In this document: piece after piece, positions 50,393-63,104 of the stretch | Layout of the letters: each line of letters begins with the position of its first letter | Numbering within the stretch: the stretch's first letter is position 1 | NCBI GenBank assembly: GCA_964057225.1 | Contig: OZ059896.1 | Coordinates: 16,504,501-16,568,500, forward strand | Origin: Auanema rhodensis | Taxonomy: Eukaryota > Nematoda > Chromadorea > Rhabditida > Rhabditidae | Length of the DNA stretch: 64,000 nucleotides | Direction: 5' to 3' | Translations under genes and position numbers: made by a program | The notes under the pieces: generated by a model | The model's input: only the letters and a program-made list of their open reading frames with translations | Told to the model about the DNA's origin: nothing | Database searches by the model: none

Positions 50393-50399
50393 ATTTATT
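50393..50399 (-). promoter_or_regulatory. AATAAA overlapping the receptor's stop codon
   Basis: On the minus strand the last codon and stop read CAATAAATT, so the hexamer AATAAA includes the TAA stop. Its use as a poly(A) signal would give almost no 3' UTR; downstream sequence also has AT-rich alternatives. Confidence 0.3.
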
Positions 50400-52657
50400 G
50401 AGCTGAAGATGAAACTGTTATTATAGTAGCTTTTCTTGTTGAAGATTGAGATAAAAATGGAAATATTTGATTGAAACGATGTTTAATAGGATCCATTAAA
50501 TCTTTAGTAAATACAATCATAATTAATCTAAATTATATTTTATTTATTTTTATAATAATAATGAGAAAACATATTTTATTTTTCAAATAATAGTTCAAGT
50601 TTTAAGAAAAACAGGTGATATCAAAGTTTTAAAAAGTATAAAGTTTTAAGAAAATTTAATAAAAAAATAAATTGAAATATATAATTAACTAACCCATCAA
50701 TAGCATTCATAGATAACCATACAATAGTTAAACATAAAAAGATATACCAAGATTCAAATGGCATAATTTCAACAAGAAATTGTGAAAATAGCATATCAAC
50801 CAAATATAAGCAATCTTGCATCAATTTCTATTTTGAAATAAAAATTATTTTCATATTTTACTTGTTAAGCTTAGATGAAAGATGTAGTTCTCCTACATAC
50901 CTGTGCAAATAATATCCGATTACGTTTCATACGTTTTGTTGTTTCAGATTCTGATATTCCTCGATTTTTTACCTTAAAATATACATTTATAAGAATTAAA
51001 ATTATTTTTTATTTTTTTAATAAAAATATTGATTTTTTGAAAAATTACCGTATCATTAACTAATTTAGCAAATGTTATTAAATTACAAATAAACATGAAT
51101 AAAGTACAAATGTAGACAAGTATTCCAGATGCTTCAAGTACTATTCCTTTAGCTCCTGTCCAAACCAAATATTCAAAATGAAAATAATATTCGATTCCAA
51201 CTGAAAATATTAGAAATTTGTTTAATTTTAATTAATAATTAACATATTTTTATATTTTATTAATTAATTTAACTATCAAATCACAGAGTATAGTTTACTT
51301 CTCATATAAGATACATATATCACACACACACATATGTATATTTGCTCTTATGCTCTTAAAGTTTATATTTAAAACTTTTTTGAAATATTTTATGATAATT
51401 ATAGGTTGAAATAACATTTTTTCATTTAAAAAAAACTTTTACCTATAGCACAGAATACAATGACAACAAGAATAACAACAAAGCAAACAAGTGAAGCTAT
51501 CTGAATAGAAATAGAATATAGTTATACATATAGATAAATTTTATATTTAATATTATAAAATGTATAATTAGTTGAATATAGAAAATATAATTTACCAATG
51601 AGGCTTTTACAGAACAAAATTTTTGATAATACCGCACAGAGAAGCAAGCAATCACACGGTTTACAGAAGCTACTACCTGAAACAAGTTGATATTTTGACT
51701 TTCTTCATGAAATAAAGTAATAAAGTGAAAAGATTAAAGTTTTAAAGAGAATTATGATAAAAATCTTTAGGAATTTCAAGAATTCTGAGATTCTATTACC
51801 TGTACCAGTACTCCTCCTAGATAGAATGGTCCACCAATTGCAGCTCCAACAACTCTATTAATAACAGTAACCCATGAAATATCATATGATGGTTGACTAA
51901 ATTATAATAATTATAAATTAAAAGAAAAAATAAGAAAATCATACATAAATGTAGTTGGAACAGAAAATAATAAAAAAACAAAAGAAATAAATATATTATA
52001 AAATGCTTTTGTTCCACATAAAACAAAAAATGATGATGGATTCTTTTTCTTAATAACACTAATAAGTATATATGAATTACCAATAGCTCCAGTTAATGAT
52101 ATCTATTAAATTAAAATTTTCTGTTAATTTATAAAATTATAATTAAAAGAATTACACATAATATGATAATTCCACCAAATAATAAGAAACTAGGTTCAGG
52201 AATCATTGATAAACCTTCTTCGGTTTCATGTAGATTCTAGAAATATTTATTAAATGTATATTATTTGTTTTTTTAAGAATATATTTCATTATTTATATTG
52301 TATATTATATAGTTTTAATAATTTATTTATTTATTATATTATAATTTAAAAAAACTAGATCATCATACCGCCATTGTTGATGAAGTTGATTGAGAAGGAA
52401 TTGTTGGTATTGGAGCTAAGGTTCTCAGAACACGTGTTGTTCGAGGATTCTGAATGTTTATACAAATTATATACTAAATTATATGTATAATTAACGATTA
52501 TTATTTTTTTTTCAAATTTGATTATCAAAAGTTTTTTTTTGGTTTTTTGAAATACCATAGTAGTCAACTCCATAGGTACTGTCTTGTCAAATTCAATAAG
52601 ATTTTCCAAATCAGATAGTAAGCCAGATATGTGGGAATTTTCAGTTCCTGAGGTCAT
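50395..52657 (-). CDS. Seven-transmembrane chemoreceptor-like protein (srx-like)
   Basis: There are 11 coding exons on the minus strand: 52657-52556, 52449-52369, 52236-52156, 52102-51945, 51896-51800, 51676-51596, 51500-51443, 51200-51049, 50972-50901, 50827-50694 and 50527-50395. The phases join to give 382 aa. An extracellular N terminus of about 70 residues has a Thr/Ser/Pro-rich patch. Seven hydrophobic segments follow: FLLFGGIIILCISLTGAIGN, FYNIFISFVFLLFSVP, VGAAIGGPFYLGGVLVQVV, SLIASLVCFVVILVVIVFCA, ILVYICTLFMFICNLITF, LMQDCLYLVDMLFSQFL and WYIFLCLTIVWLSMNAIDG. The GN in helix 1, PSSFFVLCGTKA in the first loop and SVNRVIAC after helix 3 resemble the nematode srx serpentine family. It is likely a plasma-membrane G-protein-coupled receptor with unknown ligand. 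The C-terminal tail is short and Ser/Thr-rich. The call to srx rather than a related class is uncertain. Confidence 0.85.
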
Positions 52658-53623
52658 AAGAGAAGAATGATCTGTTTCGTATATAAATTTTATAAATAAA
52701 TATAATTAAAAGAATTATAAAAATTAGGTTTAAATGAAAATTTGAAAAAAGTTGTAACATGTAGTAGTTTGCACCAGACATTTGGTGATCTGATCAAGAG
52801 TCAAGCAGTCAAGCTATAATACTTGAACTGATCATTAATATGAAAATAAGAAAAAAAACTGAATGACATTTTCTAATTAAGCTTTACTTATAAAGCTTGA
52901 TGATGTCGTGGATTTGAAATTGAATAAAGATCTAATGATTGTGCGTAACTAAGCGGCAAATTCTAAAATATATATAGATAGAAATAGACATATAGAGAGA
53001 ATAAAGGAGGGAAGAGGTGGGGGAATGGAAAGAATAGAAAAAGTCTCGAAAGAGAGAAAGGTACGCTTATCGCTTATATTCATTCTATTTTTATGATATA
53101 AGCTTGTTGAGGGACTGGATATGTCTTTGGCAGACACATCACAGAGAAATTTTATCTCAAAATACGGTAAAATGAATAAAGTTCGTTAAGCATATCAGAT
53201 GTTACATTTACCAAAGAATTATCTATCTATGTACATATGTATATACATAGATATATCTATCTATTCACATGGTTATATATACCTTGGTTAAGAAATAAAG
53301 CAAGGGAATATTTTTTCAAGATGAAAACCTTGACTACTATAGAATCGTAAATGAAATATCTTTAAAGTTTTAAAAGTTTAAAACAAAGTTATTAACAGAA
53401 AAGCTTAAATTTGTTTTTATATAAAAAAATTTTGAAAACTTACCTTTTCCTTATATGAAGAAAAATACACTGATTGGAAGAAAGAGAAAGAGGTTTTTAA
53501 AAGGTTGTGGGAATATTTCCAAGGGAAAAATGAGAATTATCAAAGGAAATTTCAATATTTTAAGAAAATAAACTTCAATTAGGTTTTTTTTGGAATTCGG
53601 TATAAGCATAAACACCAGCCGTA

Positions 53624-53864
53624 AATAATATGTATTTTGCCGTTCTAGCGCACCTTTTCGCCCATCCTCAATTTTCTCATTTTTAAGCCATTTTAAGGCT
53701 TATTTTTAACATAAATAAGTCCTAAGACCATTTCGACCACTGGATTTCGACCACATTTTTGAAGTAGCGCATTTCGACCTTTTGACCATTTTTGAAAATT
53801 GTCTAAAATAACACATTTTCGAAGAGTTAGGACAAAAAAAAATTACGGCAAAATACATATTATT
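53624..53864. mobile_element. MITE-like element with 20-bp perfect terminal inverted repeats
   Basis: The left end 53624-53643 (AATAATATGTATTTTGCCGT) is the exact reverse complement of the right end 53845-53864. The element is 241 bp long with no open frame for a transposase. A direct repeat GCCGTA abuts both ends (53618-53623 and 53865-53870) and extends to GCCGTAAAT on each side, consistent with a 6-9 bp target-site duplication. The interior carries three copies of ATTTCGACC. This fits a non-autonomous DNA transposon; the superfamily is unresolved. Confidence 0.75.
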
Positions 53865-54243
53865 GCCGTAAATGTCAAGCAACTTATTAACCGTTGTTAT
53901 CTTCGTATACCATTTGGCTTTTTGATTTTTATCCAAAGTTTGAACTTTTTCCTTAAAAATTGGTCCTGAGGATAAATATTTGAAAACTTATTTCAGTTTT
54001 TGGTCATTTCAGCTCGTAAACATCTCTTTCTTGTCGCCTAGTTTGTCTAAAGTCTCATGGGTATATGACATAAGCTTCATATGGCAATCAGTTCTTTGCT
54101 AAAGATGTTTCAAAACTTGTCAATTGTAAATTTGAGTCTGCGCACTTGGTCCTTTTCCTATTTTTGGGCCAATAGATCCATCATGGCCATAATATCTTTT
54201 GCTTATTTACAAAAGAAAATTTGAGAGTAATGGAGAGGACATA

Positions 54244-54271
54244 AAGAGAGAGAGAGAGAGAGAGAGAGAGA
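54244..54271. repeat. (GA)n microsatellite
   Basis: This is a pure GA run of about 28 nt. Confidence 0.9.
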
Positions 54272-57200
54272 AATTTACAAGATTTCAAAACTTTCCAGGT
54301 TATACAACGTTTTATCTGCAATAGCTTTTGATTTCAAGCCATTCTTAATCAATTTGTTATAAAACAATGATGGTTTTCATCATATTTAGATTGAATTTCA
54401 TAAGTTGAAATCTTCTAGTTTCTTTATTTCTCTTTTGCATTCTATTATCTTTCGAGCTTTCTCTCACTTTTTCTATCATTCTTTCATTTTTACACCGGCT
54501 TACTCATCTCTCTCGATAAGAAAGAGAGGGCAGATCAGAGAGAATGTGAAGAGCCTGATGCCCTCCAGGCTATATCTATCTATCTCTATCTCTTTGCTCC
54601 TTAACTACATAGCATACGTTCTTTTGAATAATTCAATCTATATGCCTGAGTATTAATCCATTTTTATCATTTTTATTCTTTTCTTCTATTTTATTTTACA
54701 ATACTATGTATCTATAATGGAATGTAATCAGAATCTAGTGATCTTTAAAGCTGCAACGATGACAACACAACAACTACACAGAACCTATTTTCTTCTATTT
54801 GTCTTCTTCACAGATTTTTTTATTCAAAAACTTTAAAAACTATATTAATCTACAAAAACTATTCTGTATAATCTTCTATGAATAGCTTATTGAAAGATAC
54901 TAAAAACTGAAATTCAGAAAAGATTACGACACACTTTGTTGTAATCTGCATACTTGCTCAAGTGGCCATTTACTTCTCATATAATCTTGACTAGCCAGCT
55001 TAGTTTCATATCTGATCTTACTTAACTCTCACAAACTTTAATTTATACTTTATTTTAACTATAAACTGATTTGCTTTTATAGTTTTTAATAGTATTTAAT
55101 CTATTTTTCACGTTTTATTATCATTTTTCTCTTCTCGTTCAGATTAATGGATTCACGAGCAACTGTTGCTCTCCGGTCAGCCAATCTTCAATATTCCCAA
55201 AATAATATTATGTTTCATTGAATTAATTGAAAATAAAAACATATTTTATTAAAATAAATACATTTTTACTTCTATCATCATTATAGTTTCCTCTTTTTCA
55301 AACTTAATTTATTCCTTGAATTCTCTTAAACTATCAACTGTCTTCTGATTTTTTTGCCCGTTACCCTGTCGTATTACATCAATTACTTTTTTTTAATTTA
55401 TGAACAATTTTATTTGAAAAATGAAAAAAAGAAATGATTATATGGTGTGTATGTTTCATCAACAAGTCATCAGACCGTTTCAATACAAGTCGGCTACTGC
55501 TCAAGGCCAAAGTTTGCCGTCGTCCTTGTGTGCTGTGTGACGGTGGATGATAAGTTGATGTTATAACTTCGTCTATCTTCATCTCATCGATCATAACTTT
55601 AACTTCGAAATGGCTAAATATGTGAGAAAAGCGCTGTTCAATATTAAGTTTTAAGTTTTTTCTTTTTTGGTTTTTTTTTGTTTTCAGCCTATGCTCCAAA
55701 TCACTAAAATTGAATTTCATATCCACAACCATTTTCGGCTATTTTTTGTTTTTCTTTAAAACAATATGTATGTATTTCAATATAATATTCTGAGTTTTAT
55801 GACAGAATTCATGTAAATCTCATAATCAAATATGTTTTATATCGAACATTACGTTACTTTCCTTCCTTCTAGGACTGGGGTTATCATCCTCACCATGTTT
55901 TCCTTTCCTGTTTGTCTCTAACCAATCGTTACCTCTCGGGCTTTCTATCTCGCTCTCTCTCTGTATCTTCTTCAGTCCTTGCTTATTCTCACTTTATTTC
56001 TATCTCTTGCACCCTCCTCTTCCTCTACAGTTGTTCAGCTTCTGTGTTCGTGGTTATCGTCGACTGTTAATCCGCTTTGACACGCTTCATCATGGTTTGA
56101 CTGTCCTTCTGCTTTTTCACTTCTTATTATACTAGCTAACAAGCACTTTTTCCTGATTTTATTTCACTTTTCAATCCTTTTAACCTCTACATCTTTCTAT
56201 TCTATTCTTTATTGTCTCTTCTTCTCATCCAGCAAACGATTTTTATCATCAAAAACTGCTAAATAGCCTACTTTCACTCAATCTGACCTTTGCCAATACC
56301 CATGTAACGTCGTCTTCATTCTCTTCTACTAGTAAAACTATGTCATCACTCTTCAATTACTCCAAATCATCATCATCATCATCAGCTGGTTTGTTCCGGT
56401 AAATTAGTGAATTTACATGTAAATTTCTGATCGAATTGAAGTAGACATGTATTTCTCTTTTTGTCTCAAATTTTACAAAGGATCTCCGATCTTTTATGCC
56501 TTTCACACATAAACATATTTCTCTCTATCTCGTTTTCTCTCTTTCTCTTTTGCATAATAATAATAATTCCGGTTAGTTATATTGTAATTATGAATACTAT
56601 ACGTATGAAACAGCCTAATAGACTGAGGATACATGATGCACTAGTCTGAGATTTTCATTTTAACTTTCTTTTCGGACTTTTGTCATTTTCAATCTCTTTC
56701 ATCAAAATATGCTGGTCTTTTCCATCTTTTCCAATCGCATCAAGAATTGTAATTTATAATTTAATACTCAGAATTTAAATTAAGTTTTATTCCTATGTTT
56801 TTGATTACTTATAATCATAAATCATAGAATATGATGATTATAATCAGCATCATCAGCATTAATGAAATGAAAATGATCATTAAGCTTAATCGGCAAATGT
56901 CGTATCATCTACTTATGGTATGAAACATCTGTAAAACTTTCTGACTGAATTGTCTCTCAGACTTTCCAAGCTTACTGTGTTTTTCACAGAGTAAGTTTTC
57001 TAATCTTTCGGATGTTAAGAATATTGAAGTGTTTTGTGTTCCCAAATTTCATTTAGTGAATAAAAAGATTTTAATTACAAACGTGAATGATCAACAGTCT
57101 ATTATACATCAGATGAACTTACTACAAATCCCTCAAAACCAACAATCAGAACTTAACGTCAAAAGAAGAGTATTGTAGAGAAGAAGATGCAGCAGAAGGT

Positions 57201-60200
57201 TCAGATGCTTGATATAATAGTCGTTGTTATGAATACTTTCTAACCAAAACAAGAAATATTTAATTTCTTTCAAATATGAATATTTCATTCCAAATTTAAA
57301 GGAAACGCTGAGCATAAAAGGCCTGAAGCCGTCCATTCTTCAATCTCTAAAACCGAATGTCAAAGAGGTGACAAAGAATAAACAATTAAAGTTTTGAGCT
57401 CTATTATATGCAAAAAGAACATTTTTGTATCTCATCTCTCATACAACCATAACGAAAAGCTTTATTCACGCCTATTCAGGCTTATTGGTCATCTAATTAT
57501 AGGCTATTTGTCTTTTATCCTTCATCAGACCAAAATAGCTTATGACCAGGAGGCATACATACACACCTACATCTTCACTTATTCGTCTCATCTGCCTGGC
57601 CAACACCTGACTGTCATTAACTTACCTATGGTAATATGTAAATAGATTCTGAATCGTTCTGTTTCTGCCTGAGCTAATTGTTAGAAATTCATGAGATCAC
57701 TCATCCAAAGCCTTTTGTTCTCATCATCTCATTCACCTATGTCTCACCTACAGCTGACCCCCCCCCCCCTACCCTTTTCAACTAAAAGCAGTATCTTGCC
57801 ACCTTCCCAAATTCAGTCATCCACAACCTAATTAAGACATTCATCTACATTTGTATCTGTACTTATGTATATGTGTGAACATGCATATACGCACATATAC
57901 ACTAATAGGCTTTACACTTCAGCCAGACCGTTTGGTTGGCTTTTACCTTCCATACTACTTTCACTTCAAAATCATCACTGTTCCCTTCGTCCATCATTCA
58001 TTGGTTAGTTACAACACTAGTTTGCCGTCAAATGTCTTCAAACGTTTCCCTGAAAAGCAGCCCCATTGTGTCCACTAAGCATACAGTGCAGTATCAGTAT
58101 ATATTTGAGTTTTTCACTGTTACATCCCTCATTCAAAATGGCCATAAATATCTTTCGTCCCATTCAAAAGTTCTTGCAAAAAATTGTTTCTTTGCACATA
58201 CTTAACCATGAGCAACATGTGATCAACATGTTACTAAACAGATAGTTGATCTTTCACCACCCAAATATATAAAAAACTTGAAATTTTGATGTGAAATAAA
58301 GGGTTTAACATATATTATTGGCCGTCCATCATATAGAATTGTTGTTATTTATCCTCAAAAAAAAATTTCATGATCTTCGTCTCTGACTTGTGCCTTCAAG
58401 GCAGTCAAGCTATTGACTTGAAAGGCTTTCTCTTCAGTTTTCCTTCTATAATCTAATTGTTCTTTATGAATTTTATATTATTTGTTGACACAACTCACAT
58501 TGAACCGATTTTCGGTTGCTATTTCAGAAAAAATCTTTTTTTTTTATTTAGAAGTTACCAGAAAAGAATCCTATGCACTTCGTATTGTAGATATTTGAAG
58601 TAATATGTTGACGAAACAGCTTTACAACATCAAAAACTTGAAAATTCAAATCATATTTCGACCAATCACAATATCAACCGTACTTTTCGGCTTTTAATTT
58701 GAAAATGAATTTTTACTTATCACACCTGAGCTGACGCAGTTTTGCATTATAATCCACGTAAAGTGTTCACGTATTAAACATATAATATGCTAATTATTAT
58801 AAATTTATATACATATAGTTTATAAAACATCTTGAAAAGTTTTCCTTTTTTTCGTTGACAAAATAAACTTGAATTTTCATGAGCACTGCTTATCATTGTT
58901 TCAAATCTTCTGCAACATTCTCTAATAGCTCCATTATGAGAGATTTATGCTTTTAATTTGCTTTGTCTATACATAGAGACTAACTCTTCCTTTTTTCTTT
59001 TACAAAAATCTCTTTTATGAGCATAATTTATTTCAAATTTTTCTATTGGCGCTTAAAGAAAAAGGTTTTTGTTCATTTTCTCACTTAAACTCATCTTTAT
59101 CTATCTATGAACTAGGCCAATATTGTCTAACATTATTCAATTCATTTTTAAATAAAATTTGACTAAAAAAATTAAAAAAACTTTTACTTCATTAATATGA
59201 CTTGTTGTTGATTTTCAAGCTTGATTGCCTGTTGATAAGAAAGCAACTTATCAGTAAATGACATAAGCTCTTCAATATTGTCCAGCAACATCTAATATTT
59301 TGTATTTTAAACTTCTAGAAATTTTAATTTATTTGAGAATAATATATATATAGTTTAAGAATAATATTCATATAAATCATTTGAAATTATTTTATATCTT
59401 CGTCAACATGATTTCAAACAAATCAAATGACCTTCTATTCTTTTAGATATACACATATATTCTTCTCAAAATTTTTCAGATATCTTGATATTAAATGTCT
59501 AATATAGAAAAGATAAAATGATTCTTTTAAAACATAATAAAATAGGTTTATTTTATTTCTTTTATATGAAAACTAAAAGATAAATGATATATCATAAATA
59601 TGTTTATTATGTGATTACTGTAGATTTATACATGACTTTCATCTATACATCTATGTACATCTATACATACACATATCTATCAAAATATTCCTATTTATAT
59701 CATTTTTTTCCAAATTTATATTTAAATTTATTTATTTACAGTAATTTTAATATTAAAAGTAATCATTATAATTATTTTTAATTCATTTTTTAGTTCCGTA
59801 GTTTTTACAGTACATGCTTCATATTTTTTTGAAACTTACATTATCGATTCAAATTTTAAAAATATAAAAATACCTAAAAACCTAAAATATCAGGAAAAAC
59901 AAAGATATTTGAAACAATATCAAGCAGATGTCTTTGGTTTATGTTGTTACTATCCTATTCATTCATTTTTCTCAATTGCTCAAATTTGACCTCTTTCTTT
60001 CTGAATATTTTCTCCTTCCCTTTCTCTTTTTTTAATCGTTTTCATATAGAATATTTTCTTTATTTGAACATATAGTGAATGATTCAATCTTTATATAATT
60101 AATAGTTTACTCCTTTCTATACTATACGCATAGTTTAGAGAAATAAAATTTCATTAAACATGAAATAGTTATGTATGATGATGAAGCATCATTGTATATA

Positions 60201-60818
60201 AGCCATCTGACGAAGAAATTATTCTCTTCAAATATTTTATCTGATCATTACTATTTCATATATTTAAGAGAAATTAGATATTTAATTAGACAACTATAGT
60301 CATCGATCAAATCAAAAATTTGATTTGACAGATAGTTCATTATAGCTCAAAATCTGTATTTGGTCAGTATTGTAGTATGGCAACCGGAAAAAACTAATTT
60401 TTCAAATGTTAGCTAATTAACTTAATTAATTGTAATTATGAAGCTTTATGCTCTGTTTCTTTTTAATTTTGATTAAGTATGAAGACCACACATACATACA
60501 TATGTATTTATATATTATAAATCTTTATTTCTTTTAATTTTTAATTTATCATTTGAAATGTTTTTGTTTCAATAATGCATAGAGCAGAACATTTATCATT
60601 TTGCATATTCAGCATATATGATTATCAGAATAGAATATGTGATATTAAAACTTTCAAGCTTCCTCATCGACTTTTAGAACTTCCGAATATTTTTTTTTTG
60701 ATTTTTAAAGTTTAAAGGGTACATAAGTCTTATGCGTCTAAGATTCTCTCAAATCATTCTTACTGACAATATGAGTTTATGTGTTGGAATAGTCATCACT
60801 TGTCGCGTGAATATAGTT

Positions 60819-60834
60819 CTCTCTCTCTCTCTCA

Positions 60835-60892
<58 letters not shown>
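60819..60892. repeat. (CT)n microsatellite
   Basis: A CT run is interrupted once by CAATT, giving about 70 nt in total. Confidence 0.95.
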
Positions 60893-60896
<4 letters not shown>

Positions 60897-61788
60897 CTCC
60901 ATTTGCGCGAAAATGTCGAAGAATTTGCCCATAAAAGAAAAGCATATCCAGAAAAGGGAGGAACTTAAGAAGAAAGATAGTGAGAGAATATTTGAAGAGA
61001 ACGGAATAGAAATGTTGAAGTACTTTCGGAATATGGTCATCATGGGCAAGGTAAATTGAATACATAAAAGCCAGATTTTATGATGTTAGACCTTCAAATC
61101 ATATCGTTAAGTTGCATCGAAAATCATTCAAATATTATTATCTTTGATTTAATTGCTGTTTTACCTTATTCTCTCTCGAAATTTGACTACTGAAACGAAT
61201 TGTATAAGAAGACTAAAGGAAGGGAAAATGAAAGTTGCTTCTTCTACATGAAATCTTCCTATCCGTTCAATTAGGTATTACATGTATATAAATAATTTTG
61301 TTATTTATTTCTTTGTTTTAAAAAAAAATTCGACAAAGAGGTAAGATTTAACATAACACTTGATAATTAAAATTAAATTTTATTATATTCTCCCTAAAAC
61401 ATATAATTTTTTTTAATTTAGTTAATCTGATTCTATCCGGTACAAATTGTACATCTTTCAAATTTTTCCAATTTCGTTATGTGGATACTTGATAACCGCG
61501 AAAGGAAATATTTTGATTTTTCAGTTTTCTTCTGAAGCTCCGTCCGAAGAATAACATTTCCTTCAGATCTGTTCACTTGTCCATCTTTTCATCTTCCGAT
61601 TCCCGACACAAATCAAAAGTAAAAAAGTTTGAAAAACACGATTCAAATAAATTTGAAGACAAATAGTAATGGATAAAGTAGAAATAACTGTAAGTAGTTT
61701 ATTTCTTCCGGTTATTAAAATTCTTATCATTCTATTGAAATTTATTCATATCAACTATCTGGACTTCATATCAGAATACTGGACGACG

Positions 61789-61794
<6 letters not shown>

Positions 61795-61827
<33 letters not shown>
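61795..61827. repeat. (CT)n microsatellite
   Basis: This is a pure CT run of about 33 nt. Confidence 0.95.
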
Positions 61828-61830
<3 letters not shown>

Positions 61831-63060
61831 CTATCTTATTCTGTTCGGAAGCTTCAATATCACATCTTATTATTATTAGTAGTAGTAGTAGTCGTTATAA
61901 TACTCTTCTTTACATCACTTTTCAAGTTTTTTTTAAACTTTGTCTAATTCAAATTCTAGAATATAAATATAATATTTATAGTAGTATTTATTTCATTTTA
62001 TTATATTTCCATAACATTTCCATTTTTTATTTTTTAATTCAATTCAACAACTAAAATTTCAATTTTTAATGTTCAAAGAATTCCTTGTAGTTTTAGAAAA
62101 AAAACTTTTTTTTGATGTTAGCCGACTGAATTGAATGATCGAAGTGAATTCGTTTAGAATTTGGATTGTATAATACACATACACATACGAATTTTTAAAA
62201 AAGATTTTCATCTTTTCTTCTATAAATGTTTTAACTATAAATTGAATGTTACATACATACATACATATAGTTAGCATAAGTTAAGAATATATATATGTAA
62301 GTATGTATAAGAGAGGAATGTTATTTGTATATTTTTTTTATCAAATCTATTATTTCATATGTTTATTTATAGTTAGATAGATGGCGTAACATATTACTCT
62401 TATAGTACTCTTAACTATGCCTTAGCTTTCTTCATGTCCACCGATACCACACAAAGGTCGAGTTATTAGACATATTATCTAATAGCTCTTTATCACATCT
62501 ATCACTCGTTAAGGCTTGTACACTAATGAGCATTTTCTTGATATCTCATTAACTATATGTATACATAGTTAAGATATATTTATATTTTTTAAGTCCCACT
62601 CACATGAGATTCTCTCAATTTTACTTGTATGTTCTTGCTCAATATATAATATAAATCTCTTGATTCTATTTGGTCAAAATTAGCTCATGTGGCTGGTAAA
62701 TCTGACAGCTGAAGCGTGATGTTTTGAGTTTGCTTTCAAAGCGATTAACAACTAATCAGATTGTATGCATCATCTTCTGCCTCTTCATGCCGAACTTCAT
62801 GCTTATACACTATAACATTTTAATTTTTATCTTAAGCATTACAACATGAAACAAATGTTTTTTAATAAAAATCATTACAAAAAGAAAAAGTTGTATAACT
62901 AGATGTACTCCTATGGTAAATGTTCAAACTAATTATCAAAATATTAATTGACATGAAAGACTATTAGACAAGTGTATTAACTAGGTTTTACATGTATTCA
63001 CATTCAAATGTGTGAAAATTAGCAAAACCACCTTCTTAAACAAATTTCTTCTAGTCTCCT

Positions 63061-63062
<2 letters not shown>

Positions 63063-63101
<39 letters not shown>
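63063..63101. repeat. (CT)n microsatellite
   Basis: This is a pure CT run of about 38 nt. Confidence 0.95.

Positions 63102-63104
<3 letters not shown>

Larger units (their letters stand above)
41639..50394. other. Long purine-rich region upstream of the DSL-like gene
   Basis: About 8.8 kb have no recognised coding exon. Purine-rich + strand sequence dominates 42100-44400, 45180-49000 and 49900-50150. Contents are several GA microsatellites, a 28-bp tandem duplication, AT-rich palindromes (a perfect 20-bp one at 42737-42756), an inverted repeat with an AP-1-like site (42992-43010), clustered ACGTG motifs (46110-46156) and a possible distant promoter/first exon on the minus strand near 49178-49397. 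Part of this is likely a 5' intron of the DSL-like gene (inference). Confidence 0.5.

Noticed and set aside
57757-57768. Poly-C run
   Set aside because: Simple mononucleotide tract; similar short runs occur at 6007, 17622 and 27480 without any associated feature.
60732-61065. Frames with Ser-Leu or Glu-Arg dipeptide runs
   Set aside because: Translation of the CT/GA microsatellite, not a gene.
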